NCBI RefSeq assembly: GCF_043380555.1
Contig: NC_091741.1
Span: forward strand, 38,132,877 to 38,196,876
Length of the DNA: 64,000 nucleotides
Direction: 5' to 3'
From: Nothobranchius furzeri
Lineage: Eukaryota > Chordata > Actinopteri > Cyprinodontiformes > Nothobranchiidae
Shown here: in pieces, positions 12,800 to 23,000 of the stretch
Layout: every line of letters starts with the position of its first letter
Numbering within the stretch: the first letter of the stretch is position 1
Made by a program: the position numbers and the translations under genes
The notes under the pieces: generated by a model
What the model saw: the letters and a program-made list of their open reading frames with translations, nothing else
Databases searched by the model: none
Told to the model about the DNA's origin: nothing

Positions 12800-12995
12800 C
12801 CTCCCATTTTAAACAAATGCTAACGCTGTGGCTGAATGAGAGCGGTTCGATTCCAGACCCCAGTTTGCCATGTGTCGAAGTGCTCTTGGGCAAATCGCCA
12901 TGACTATTACCCCCTCGGTGCCGCAGAAGCGGCAGCGTGCTGCTGCTCAGGGGTGGGGCAGATGCTGAGAAGAACTTCCCCTTGAGGATCGATGA
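12800..12995 (+). repeat. tRNA-derived SINE fragment
   Basis: A B-box-like GGTTCGATTCC (12844-12854) is followed by gtgctcttgggcaaatcgcc, the 'cttgggcaa' motif also seen in the other SINEs here. The A box is weak and the borders are approximate. Confidence 0.5.
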
Positions 12996-13029
12996 CATTT
13001 ACATTAAGATGAATAAAATCCAAAAATAA

Positions 13030-14290
13030 AGTGAAGAAGAAAAGATCTTTTCTATAGCGCCTCTAGACAGAAATCACGAGGAGTTTCACAAAATCAAAAA
13101 ATGTAAAAATATAAAAAAGAATTTAGAAAAAGATTAGAAATATATTTAAAATGAGCAAAAAATAGAAAATTGTGATTAAAAAATGTAAAAAGAGAGTGAA
13201 CAGGAAAGAGGGAAATCAGTGGATCCTGAGGAAGTTGGAATAGGTAGAGAGAGCAGAACAAGGAGAGGGTGGTGAAGGTCACACCAAAACCTAAACAGGT
13301 GAGTTTAAAGGAGACCATTGAGTCCACTGATCTCAGGCTCAGGGGGAGACAGGTCCAGAGTCTGGGGGCCACAGCAGTAGATGACCTGTCACCATTGGTC
13401 TTTAGCCTGGTGCTGCACAACCAGTAGGCTTTGGTCACTGGAACTCAGGGACCTGCTGGGGGTGTAGGGACTAAGAAGATCACCAATGTAAGATGGTGCT
13501 TGTCCATGTAAGGCCCTATAGACCAGAACCAGGATCTTGAAATGAACCCTGGAGTTGACTGGCAGCCAGTGAAGCTGGAGGAGAAGCGGGGTGATGTGGG
13601 TGTGTTTGGAGGACTTGGTCAGAAGCCGAGCACAGGCATTCTGATCCACCTGTAGATGGTTCAGGGAGGTTGTGCTCAGACACGTGAAAAGAGAGTTACA
13701 GTAGTCTAAGTGTGAGGAGATGAAGGTGTGGAGAACTGTCTCAAGTTCAGAGCGGGACAGAATGGGACTCAGCTTAGCAATGTTCCTGAGATGGAAGAAG
13801 GAAGAGCGAACAAGAGAACTGACATGAGAGGGTTTGGTGTGAGAAGCAAGCTGACCAAGAGAGTCTCTGACTTTGGGAACCAGCTTGTCTGGGGCACAGA
13901 TGAGGATCTCAGTCTTATCTTCATTCAGCTGTAGAAAGCTCCCACCATCCAGGTTTTGATAGAGTCTAAGCAGGTGTGTAACAGCTGCAGCTTAGACATC
14001 TCATGGGGCTTAAAGGAGATGTAAAGTTGGATGTCATCTGCATAAAGATGGTAGGAGATTCCTTTGAAGGAACTCAGGATGTGCTGAAGAGGAAGCAGAT
14101 AGAGGAGGAAGAGCAGCGGCCCCAGCACAGAACCTTGTGGGACACCATGGGTAAGGGAGGTGGTGGAGGACCTAAACTTGAAGACGGCCACAGAAAAGGA
14201 ATGCTCAGAAAGATAAGAGGAGAACCACTCCAGAGCAGTTCCTGATAGGCCTACCCAGTCTCTCAGCCTCTCCAGTTGTTAAATAGAGTT
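13030..14290 (-). mobile_element. LINE (L2/CR1-like) fragment, reverse strand
   Basis: On the reverse strand, translation gives HGVPQGSVLGPLLFLLYLLP and then HLYADDIQLYISF (reverse-transcriptase blocks with the YADD catalytic motif, about 13980-14140), followed by LLLQLHWLPVNSRVHFKILV (about 13490-13600) and SLSSSDQSLLVV. Several frameshifts and stops separate these pieces, so the copy is inactive and 5' truncated. It is a different subfamily from the LINE at 7740. Confidence 0.8.
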
Positions 14291-14507
14291 TAAGGTAACA
14301 AAGGTCCAAGGCAAACAAATGTTAGAACAAGCTTTCTAAGGAGTCAGATGAGAGAAGGGAGCCAAGTCACGCCCATCTACTGCCAGACCACAGGTCTCCA
14401 GAAATAAAACATGATTGCAAGTCAACGGGCTGTTTGTAATCCCGTGTGTTATGTGTCATGGATTTTAACGACATACTCTGAAAGTGCTTATTTTTGAACG
14501 AGGGCAG

Positions 14508-14640
14508 AAGTCTCACCAAACAAACCGTCAAACCAGTCTTGGAGAAGATGAGAAGATTAGAGAAGAGCTTCACATCCTTCTTGCTGGACGAGAGGAGGAG
14601 GACTGAAAGTGGAGAAAACCACCATAAATCTGGTCATGTG
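14508..14640 (+). other. Possible unassigned exon (weak)
   Basis: A purine-rich 133 bp segment lies between an acceptor-like CAG (14505-14507) and a near-consensus donor GTAAGT (14641-14646). One frame is open and reads KPVLEKMRRLEKSFTSFLL followed by DERRR. I do not recognise it as a known protein. It could be an exon of an unannotated transcript, or chance. No convincing partner exons were found, although short GT/AG-bounded pieces occur near 14850-14890 and 15847-15865. Confidence 0.15.
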
Positions 14641-14888
14641 GTAAGTGGCAGCCACGCTGGGGAGAGGAGGTTCTGCATCTGAAGTCATATATGCCACACC
14701 TGATTTGTTTTATATTTTTAAAAGCTAACAAATCTCAAAGTACGCGACGGTCGCAGTCTAAACTCCTAATTTCTTTTCATTTGAACTGCAGGACAACGTA
14801 TGTGAGATTCAGCTCAGTTGACCTGCATTCATTTTTTCTTTGTTCCAGGGATCCATCCAGGGATGACGGACACTCGCTTACCAATCAA

Positions 14889-15210
14889 ATGGTAAATGGC
14901 CTGTATTTGATATAGCACCTTCTAGAGTCCTGGAACCCCCCAAGGCGCTTTACAACACAACCATGGGTCATTCACCCATTCACACACTGGTGGGGATGAG
15001 CTACGATGTAGCCACAGCTGCCCAAGGGCGCACTGACAGAGGCGAGGCTGCCGAGCACTGGCGCCACCGGTCCCTCCGACCACCACCAGCGGGCAACGTG
15101 GGTTAAGTGTCTTGCTCAAGGACACAACGACAGCGACAGACTGAGCGGGGCTCGAACCTGCAACCTTCCGATTACGGGGCGAGCACTTAACTCCTGTGCC
15201 ACCGTCGCCC
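14889..15210 (-). repeat. tRNA-derived SINE, copy B (reverse)
   Basis: This is the reverse complement of the SINE at 6716-7043. It runs from the tail side (ggcctgtatttgatatagc) to the head (gtgccaccgtcgccc). The B box is near 15150-15165. Confidence 0.85.
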
Positions 15211-15324
15211 TCAAGGCGGAGCGTCAGCGGCTCCAGGTGCTTAACTCCGCTGCCAGACCAATCACATGTACCAGTAAGGCTTACATCACCAGTGTTCCAG
15301 CGACGCTATTGGTTCACCACAGGA

Positions 15325-15545
15325 TCTGGAGCAGTAGCTCAGGAGGTAGAGCGGGTTGTCCTGTAATCGGGAGGTTGCAGGTTCGATCCCGGCTCCAGAC
15401 AGAGATTTCTGCTGTTGTGTCCGTGGGCAAGGCACTTATCCACCCTGCCTACTGGTGGTGGACAGAGGGACCGATGGTCGCTGTGCTCAGCAGCCTCACC
15501 TCTGTCAAAACCTAGCTACCTGGTTACGCCACACACGAATTTCAT
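15325..15545 (+). repeat. tRNA-derived SINE, second subfamily
   Basis: The head GTAGCTCAGGAGGTAGAGCGG is a very good tRNA D-arm/A-box and GGTTCGATCCC is a canonical B box. Flanking GGAGC (15327-15331) can pair with GGCTCC after the T-arm, so the first 70 bases still resemble a tRNA. The body (gtccgtgggcaaggcactta) matches SINEs, so this is a SINE head and not a tRNA gene. Confidence 0.7.
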
Positions 15546-16518
15546 GAGTATTTTTAACTCAGAAGTACCCCTGAAGGACTCAGTTGTTCCTCCTTTTATC
15601 AAAACTTATTTAAAGCCTGAGAGGGTTAACAATCATCTGAAAACACGCCTGTTTACTCAGTTGTTATTGATTGTAATTGTGAGAAGTTTTGTTTCATACT
15701 TTTATGCTCTGTAGGTGTTGTCTATACTGATGTTAAGGTCGCCATTTTCTGTGGTTGTTGTTTTAGCTGCTGTGAAGCACGTGGTGATTCCTTCTGAATA
15801 AACTGCTATATAAGTAAACATTACTTACTTTTTTACGTTATTGCAGGAGAAACAAGATGGACTGGTGAGGTGGGACTTGACTAGAATGACTTGACTCGAT
15901 TAACCAGCAAAGTTAACCTGGTCGGATGTGACCTGGAACGGCTGTCTGGTCTGGCCTTGGCGCTGTGGCTGCAGGGAGTTTTAGTCACGAGGAACACCGG
16001 CGGGGTGATTAGATGCAGAAAGGAATGGAAGCAAGAAGGTAAAATGTGACAATAACGGCTTGCCGTACACGCAGCATTTTGCTCCTCACTGCTGCTTTGG
16101 ATCGATCGGGAAATCTTTTCAGTCTGATTAAAAACAATCAGCTGTTCTTGCTGTTTGGTGCAGAGATCTTCCTCTGGTTCTTCTTCTTGTGGCTGTTTCA
16201 TACGATGTACGCCCACTGCTGGATGGCTGCTCAGCTTCCATTAAAGTATTCCAGGTGTTCCTGTAACATCTGTACTAAACCGTCACAGGACCTGGCTTGC
16301 AACTGTCCGTTCCAGCACGCGGCGGCCTGAGCAGCTACCTAAAAGGGCCACAAAGAGGCGGCTTTTCTGTGATGTCTGTGAATCCAACCAGACAGCATCA
16401 TGGATCCCAGTCTTCAAATTCACCTCTTTTTCTTATTTTTGTAGTTGAAGATGCTGAATCCAAATAACTGGCCAACTCTTCTGATTGGTCGGTCTTACTG
16501 CCAGGCCTTTACCTATGA
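15546..16518. other. Intergenic, unassigned
   Basis: No gene is recognised. The segment just after the SINE (about 15590-15800, with aaacttatttaaagcctgagagg) resembles decayed LINE or repeat 3' sequence. The rest appears unique. Confidence 0.35.
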
Positions 16519-16888
16519 AGCCTCCAGAAATGGTCAGTTTTTCATCTACAGGGTGACCTCTTTAGTATCTGGTCATTTGGAGACATAAGTCTTAACTGGA
16601 GCCTTTAATCTAAAAGAAAGATACTGCTGCTTGGCCAAGCTCCCTCTTATCTAAGACTGCGTTGCTTCACAGAACAAGAAGGATGAACTTTCATAATTAA
16701 ATCATACGATGAAATGGACAATATACTACACTACAGTAGTCTTAGATGAGAGGGAGCTTACGAGGGACCTTGGTCAAGCAACAGTATCTTTCTTGCAGAT
16801 TAAAGGCACCAGTCAAGACTTATGTCTCCAAATGACCCGATACTGAAGAGGTGACCTGTAGATGAAAAACGGACCATTTCTGGAGGCT
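16519..16888. repeat. Foldback element with long inverted-repeat arms
   Basis: The left arm (16519-16658) begins AGCCTCCAGAAATGGTC and ends TCTAAGACT. The right arm (16738-16888) is its inverse complement, running from AGTCTTAGATG to CCATTTCTGGAGGCT. The arms are about 140-150 bp, mostly identical by eye apart from scattered substitutions and a short insertion in the right arm, and are separated by an 80 bp AT-rich spacer. There is no coding capacity and no clear target-site duplication. Transcription of either strand would give a long hairpin. Confidence 0.85.
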
Positions 16889-17497
16889 AAACATATAAAC
16901 CACGTTTGAAGTATTAGAACTTGAAATCTAGACCAACCGCAGCAACAGAAAAAGATTTTGCTCTGCAAACATACAGGATGGCTAGCCAGACTATTGAACA
17001 CGGACTTTAGCTTAAAAACCTGTAAAAATGACTCCTCATGAGAGAAAAACAAACCAACATTTCAGCTGCAACAAAGGACGGAAGGTATTAATTCACCAAA
17101 ACCTTATTTTCATTCAAGTTACTAAAAACAAATAAAACAGGCGTGTTTTATTATAGCAGGTTTATTGACGGACAACTTTTTAATTATACACGCAGGATAA
17201 TTTTATACACACAAGATGGGCAGTGTAGCTGTAAGAAAGTGTCCAGGCTGATGTTCAATAGCAGCCGCTTTCACTGATGTTAAACACACCAAACGTTTAA
17301 TCACCTTTAGTCCTCTGAGCTGATTTACACACGCTTCCTCCTCCAGTTGGATGTCGAGTTTAGTGAGAAACTAAGTTTGCACCATTAGATCCTTCAAAGT
17401 AACTGCAGCTGAACTACAGAAAACCAGAGTCTGTGAACAAAATCCACTAAATATACTTCAAAAGTTACTGTAGATGAACTACAGAGGCCGGAGTCTA

Positions 17498-17685
17498 TAA
17501 CACACACACACGCACGCACACACGCACACGCACACACGCACACATACACACGCACACATACATACATACACACACATACACACACACATACATATACATA
17601 CATATACATACATATACATACACACACATACACACACACATACATATACATACATATACATACATATACATACACACACATACAC

Positions 17686-17740
<55 letters not shown>

Positions 17741-18049
17741 TACATACATACATACATACATACATACATACATACATACATACATACATACATACACACA
17801 TACACACATACACACATACACACATACATACATACATACATACACACATACACACATACATACATACACACATACACACATACACACATACATACATACA
17901 TACATACATACATACATACATACATACATACATACATACATACATACATACATACATACATACATACATACATACATACATACATACATACATACATACA
18001 TACATACATACATACATACATACACACACACATACATACATACACACAC

Positions 18050-18096
<47 letters not shown>

Positions 18097-18161
18097 TACA
18101 CACACACACACACACATACACACATACATACACACACACACACACATACAGACACACATGT
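17498..18161. repeat. Compound CA / CATA microsatellite, about 660 bp
   Basis: Alternating (CA)n and (CATA)n blocks run almost without interruption. The reverse strand reads (TG)n/(TATG)n and yields long Cys-Val-Tyr-Met pseudo-ORFs that are not proteins. Confidence 0.95.
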
Positions 18162-20000
18162 AATTTATATGCTTGTGTGGACCCTCCATTGACCCATTCA
18201 TTTTTTTTTTATCTGTGTGACTATTATGCCTAACTCATACCCCAATCCTCCTAACCACAACCAATGCTGATCTATTCCTAACCCTAACCTAAACAAACAT
18301 TAACTCACACCATATCTCTAAAACCACATTTCAGGGTGTTTTGTCATCGTGTGGACCAGCCAATGTCCACACTACAGGTTAAACGTAAAACTGTGTCCAC
18401 ATAAACCTATAAATACAAGTACACATGCACACACGCACGCACACACACACACACACCTCACTGACAGCAGCTTGACAGAAATGAAAACATGAGTATTTCT
18501 AGACTTTGAGGTTTTACTGTCGATGTTTTTCTACAACGTTCTCGCCCATCTTGTTAAAAATAAAAAAAAAGCACAGCAGCGTTAAAGCCGAGTTTAAAAA
18601 AGAAGCCCCGCCACAGTCTCATTCCTCTGGTCTGAGGTTTGGTGTGGGAGTACGAATATCCTGCAGCTCAGCCCCACATCTGTACCCGGCTGAGATGTCC
18701 GTTTTCTCTGTTCCTCCTTTGGCTCCTCTGGTTCAGTCATTTCAGAAGCTTGTGTCGTAGGAAAGAGCCTTTAGCCCAAAAGTACAGTAAAATAGCCCAA
18801 AAGTCCAGCGGGCTATAAAGGTTTTACATTCTCCTCACTCGCCTGACTGCATCCAGTAGGATCAGGAACAGAGTCACAGACACCAGAAGGTTTAAATAAC
18901 CTCCTGGATGTTTGTTTAACTCTTGAGAATAGGCAGGAAAAGCTCATTGTAATCAGTACTAGTGTAAAAACATAAAACATGCAGAGCTCTGATATAAGCA
19001 TTATTTCCCAACATGTTAATATCATTCATTTACATGACACGATAAACTTAATTGCCCCTAAAAAGTACACGAGTTAAACACTTTCAATCTTTTTTCTAAA
19101 TGCAGCGCTGTTTTTATGAATTATGCTTTCGTTAAATCACGTATAAACAAATGAGTCGATTTTCTAACAAATATTAAAGCACAAATTTTAGTCTAAATGT
19201 TTTATCATTTGATGTTTTATGTTGTAATTTACTGTTTAATGCTTTTTCACCACAAAAATTAATCCTAAATTTTCATAATTATTTCTGAAGAAGCTTGACC
19301 CAAAGAAATTTCACATTTGAATTTTAGCAAAGTTGCGGTTGATTAAAAGTTTCCATCATACCTTCTGGGTGAAATTCCTGAAGCGGCTGGTGTTTCTGGA
19401 TCTTTTATCATAGAGAAGGAATTAAAACAGGATTTTATTTTTTGTTTTGATCCAATCCCACACTTCCTTCTACTCTTGGAAAAGAGTTCCCACATATGAA
19501 GCGGCCCTCGATCCACGTCCAGAAATAATCCCTGACAATTAATTTTAGTATTCTCCAAACCAACCAGTAACTTTAAAAAAATGACGCAATATTTGTGGAA
19601 CTTTTGTGAAGATCTTCCAGAACTGATGGGTTTCAGGCACTAGGCAGGGTTGAGAAGTCTAGAAAACATCCAGGAATGCATCAAACTGGGAAAAATAAAG
19701 AAAAAACTCCATCTCTTCCCTTTTCCTGTATTAAACTATTCCCCTTCTGCTGAGGCTAGGTAGTCTTAGAGGAGATGTCTTTCAGCAAAACCATGCTAGG
19801 TATGCCGAAGCTGCACAATCCGGTTTTTGTGACTGAAAGGTGAAATGTGGCTCTGCTGGTGTAGCTGGTACCCAGCTGCTCTGTCTTCAGCCACACCTAA
19901 CACTTAGACAGACAGGGAAACTTCTCGCATACCATCACCATTAGCAAGCAGATGCCAGAACTTCTGGTTTTTCTGAAAAAAGAATTTGTCAAAAAGTTCA
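18162..20000 (-). other. proser2 3' UTR and flank
   Basis: Unique-looking sequence downstream of the proser2 stop (reverse strand). A reverse-strand AATAAA lies at 19434-19439 and would give a 3' UTR of about 560 bases. Nothing else is recognised apart from a short CA tract near 18430-18460. Confidence 0.4.
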
Positions 20001-23000
20001 TCAGGAGTCTTTCAGCAGCCCGAGCTTCCTGAGCGCTTCCCTGCGTGATTCGTTCATGGCCCCTCGTCCACAGAACTGAACGGTTATTCCTTGAGGACGG
20101 AACATGGAGCTGGGCTTCCGCCTGTAATCGGGGGACAAGGCCTGTGTTGGTGGTTTTGGGGCACTGACAATGCCATGGTAGGAGTTTCGAGGAGGTCTGG
20201 GGGCAGTGGCCGGAGGTGGAGGTTTCTGAGCTGGGCTGCTCGTAGAGCGGTTAAGTCCGGCGATGGGGTTGATGCTTCGGCTCTTTCCGCCATAAATGTT
20301 AAGCTCAGCGAGATGCGGCTCAAGCTTAGTCGGAGAGGTTTGGTCCATGTGTGAGCTGAGGATGTCGGGTAGATTGTTGATGGGTGCGGGGGTCATGACT
20401 TTGGTCTTCCCTCCGTAGGGGTTAAGCTCCGGGGGGTTAGACAGAGCTGATGGGACGTTCTTGGGTTCGTGGCTGGTTGGATGGGGTGCAGGTTCACTCT
20501 TTGTTGAGACAGTGGGTTGGACAATGATGGATTTCCCTCCATAGCTGTTAAATTCCATTGAGGCGACCTCGGTCGGTGGAGGACTGTAAAGTTTGTTTTG
20601 GGTGATTGTTGGAGATGACGGGTTCTCCTGGGATCTTCGTGTTTCTGCCTTTCTGGCATCGTGAAAGTAGCTCAGCGGTGGTATTGTGCTATTTGGATCT
20701 GATAAACCCTTGCTGGTTTGTGCTGTTGGGGATATATTGGCCTCTGGAGATTTGACTCGGGTCCCTGGAACGTTGGGGAGAACCTGTGAGTTTTTGTCAG
20801 TAATGCTGTGGAAAGAAGTGGCTCTGGTCCTATTCAAACCTAGCTTAGACAGGGCCTCCATCCTGGATTTATCCGGTTCAGGATTTTTAAAGGAATAACT
20901 ACGAGATGGAGAGTTTAGAGCCTTCTCCTCCAATGCTTGCTGGGAGATCTCCTGCACCAGAGGATGAGTGGAACCAGACAGGTTTGCCAACATTTGTTCC
21001 TGTCTTTCATGAATGTTGATTTTAGCCACTGGTTTTTGTTGCTCCTTGCTGCCGAGGAGCACATTGATGTTTGGAGGATAACGAGGTGGATCATTTGACC
21101 TGTTGCTTTGGGGCTTTTCCTTCTCCAGGCTGAGACGCTGAAGTAACGTGGAAGGATGTGCCGTTCCTTCTCCCTGGTTCTCAGCTATCTTCTGGGCAAT
21201 CAAGACAGGGGTGGGGATACTGCCAGGAGGGTGGAAGGAGGAATGACTGTCTGTATGCCCATAGCTCCTACCAGGTAGTGGACCATCGTACTCTGAAGGC
21301 AAGTTATGCTTCAGCTTGGCCCCAAAGTGGCTCTCGGGAGTTTGTAATATACAATGGAAATCTGGAAGAGATGACATGTTTTTATTTATAGAAACCCATC
21401 AAGTAATTTCAATAGATACATTCACAAGTCAAGAAAAACCACTGCTGTACTCTACCAGGGTTGATTGGGTTGAAGATTGGGTCTTTGTTCTGTACCAAGT
21501 CTGGTTCTGAGTGGACAAGGTCAATTATATCCTGGTGAGAGGACATGTTGACCCCGTGGTTTGGACGCATCATAGGCAGCCCGTCAACATGTTCCAATGG
21601 ACCTCTGTTGGATTGAGAGCGCGTCACCTGTGCAGGCCTCTGGTCCCTCTCCAGACTTTCCTCTAAAGATTCAATAGTGTCCTCAAAGAACTGGAGACAG
21701 TCCTGCTCCTCCTTGCTCAGGTACTTTATCGTATTGTTTCCCTGAATAGGTAAATAATAACAAGAAAAGGTTTTATGAGGCAGGACATTTGAGACGTCTG
21801 TCACTTAACCATGTTTGTTCCTGGATAGAAAACCTCTAACGTTCTTTCCCCACCAGTTATAAAACACAAATTGTTTCCCTTGCTTTTTGAAGAGTTAAAG
21901 CTCCTCTCTGGTCTGCGTCATTTAAACGTCAAAACCACTGAGAAAAGAGGCTATGGGATGTCGTACAAGACTACACTGATCTGCAACGAAGCCGAAACGT
22001 GTTCACTAATAAATACAGTTTTGTTTTTATGGATAGATTCCTGTGCAGTTCCATTTTAGTTGAACTGAGGTAGTACTTTATTCTCTGTTGCTTTTTCATT
22101 GAAGATGTATGAATGAATATTTTAACAAACCTTCTAGATAAGTACATTTTGTTTAAAAAGCATATTTACAGTGTAAAGTGTTGTACAACATCACGTTTTA
22201 GTTTCAAAGTTCAAAGCTGTAAAAAGCAAAAAGTCCAAACCAGCTGAATCAAAACCATTTCAGTTGGGTTTAAATAATAACCAATAATCTTTCTGTACTT
22301 CAACTGATTTCAGCAACATTATGACAGTTTTGTGGTGTTTTGAATTCTAAATGAAAAATGAGCTTGTTATTGCAGAGTTCCCCCATGTTTCTTCAAGCCA
22401 AATTCAAGTCTTTTCAAGATCTTTTTAAGACCATTTATATGAATGGTAAATGGTAAATGGCCTGTATTTGTGTAACACCTTGGGTTCTACAACCCCCCAG
22501 CCAGGGGTGGACTGGGACCAAAATTCGGCCCTGGCATTTGTACGAATCGTCGGCCCTCCCCATATGGAGAGCGGTGGGGGTGGGGGGTGTTGCCGCCCGC
22601 TGACTCGTCTCTAGGCCGAATGTGAGATCTAATATGGGCTGGGTTTGTTAAATTACAAACAGGGCCAGACCGCTGCGACCAGGAGCCCTGGCCTTCCAGA
22701 TTAGCTCATTCTCCACGGGCGGAGATCAGCGGAACATAGCTACACGCTAACGCGGTAAAACAACTCCTACGTCATCTCTCTACCGCATTTTTCTTGCTAA
22801 AAATGCCTGGAAAATCTCTGTTAGCTTCGGGTTACCATGTAGCTAATGTTCTGCAGATCACCAACTGTGGAGTAGTGTCGGCCCAAGCTGGGCAAATAGC
22901 CCACTTGGCTAAGCGGCCCACCGGGACAGTGCCAGAATGCCAGATAGGCCAGTCCACCCCTGCCCTCAAGGCGCTTCTCAACACTATCAGTCAATCACCC

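Noticed and set aside
15327..15398. tRNA gene
   Set aside because: The A and B boxes and part of the acceptor stem look tRNA-like, but the T-arm and anticodon stems do not pair fully and the sequence continues into a SINE body.
17394..18201. Long reverse-strand Cys/Val/Tyr/Met ORFs of 220-253 codons
   Set aside because: They are direct translations of (TG)n/(TATG)n microsatellite in all three frames, with no unique sequence.
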